From contig NZ_SRZC01000019.1 of assembly GCF_004792655.1 (NCBI RefSeq), positions 22,817-86,816 on the forward strand: a stretch of 64,000 bases of DNA. Reading direction: 5' to 3'. The notes beneath the pieces are model-generated. The model did no database searches, was not told the DNA's origin, and saw only the letters and a list, made by a program, of their open reading frames with translations. Shown one piece after another: positions 63,971 through 64,000 of this stretch (positions are counted from its first letter, which is position 1; the number at the start of each line of letters is the position of its first letter). A program made the position numbers and the translations under genes. The stretch comes from Palleniella muris. GTDB taxonomy: Bacteria; Bacteroidota; Bacteroidia; Bacteroidales; Bacteroidaceae.

Positions 63971-64000
63971 ATGCTAAAAAAATATTTAGACCCGAAGGCT
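63971..64000 (+). CDS. Start of a gene cut by the right edge, possibly Rpn-type nuclease
   Basis: The visible codons read MLKKYLDPKA. Rpn/PDDEXK_2-family proteins often open with a similar LDPKND motif, so a second nuclease of that kind is possible. Ten residues are too few to be sure. Confidence 0.35.
   Translation, partial: MLKKYLDPKA

Noticed and set aside
1..64000. Riboswitches, prophage, integrative element core genes
   Set aside because: No recognisable aptamer, phage structural gene, integrase, relaxase or conjugation gene was seen in the window.

Overview
The window looks like chromosome from a polysaccharide-degrading member of the Bacteroidota, most likely Prevotellaceae. The evidence is in the sequence: the Bacteroidetes promoter -7 box TAnnTTTG (or its complement CAAAnnTA) precedes many genes; Shine-Dalgarno sites are mostly weak; Bacteroidales-typical families are present (DUF6261, PorT-type barrel, TonB-receptor remnant, EFR1 flavodoxin/ferredoxin, type II-C-like Cas9); and carbohydrate genes are prominent (PL11 rhamnogalacturonan lyase, GH3 xylosidase-like enzyme, xylose isomerase, rhamnose mutarotase). 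No species name can be fixed from sequence reading alone.

Layout. 1-4.2 kb: a type II CRISPR-Cas locus on the minus strand (cas9, then the first 91 codons of cas1 running off the edge) with a divergent, compact tracrRNA. The array and cas2 must lie outside the left edge. 4.2-4.9 kb: decayed IS982-type transposase. 5.7-16.9 kb: outer-membrane porin-like protein, metal permease with HMA domain, Mrp/ApbC ATPase, PurT, a cysteine-rich exported miniprotein, PL11 lyase, DUF6261, EFR1 ferredoxin. 17-19.4 kb: a cluster of broken genes (phosphoesterase with an in-frame TAG, headless TonB receptor, truncated Abi_2). 19.5-26.2 kb: MATE pump, RmlB, TopB, a stand-alone AICAR transformylase, DUF3467. 26.3-32.6 kb: Rpn-type nuclease, then a type III restriction-modification locus (mod frameshifted, fic remnant, res intact). 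32.7-39.4 kb: RluA-type synthase, a likely small RNA gene, XseA/XseB, IlvE, DUF975 protein, TrmB, low-molecular-weight phosphatase.

39.4-49.4 kb: a repeat-rich gap holding a 192-bp MITE, then XylA, ManC, a GuaD-like deaminase, tRNA-Leu(CAA), GreA, RhaM, HIT protein, POT and MFS transporters, and a RelE-type toxin-antitoxin pair. 49.6-52.2 kb: GH3 enzyme. 52.5-55.0 kb: several unrecognised acidic or small proteins plus a decayed stretch, possibly an immunity-gene island. 55.5-64 kb: TrmH-type methyltransferase, GNAT, DsbD, barrel protein, CarB, and a repeat-rich end leading into what may be another Rpn-type gene.

The most interesting observations are regulatory and structural. The best cas9 promoter lies beyond the tracrRNA terminator, so the cas9 mRNA leader would be antisense to the whole tracrRNA. 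A short transcription unit at 34.58-34.65 kb looks like an sRNA gene. Dispersed repeats carry ready-made promoter boxes, and another repeat family is built from units exactly 22 bp apart. A 14-Cys exported miniprotein and the 52.5-55 kb cluster are the best candidates for undescribed proteins.
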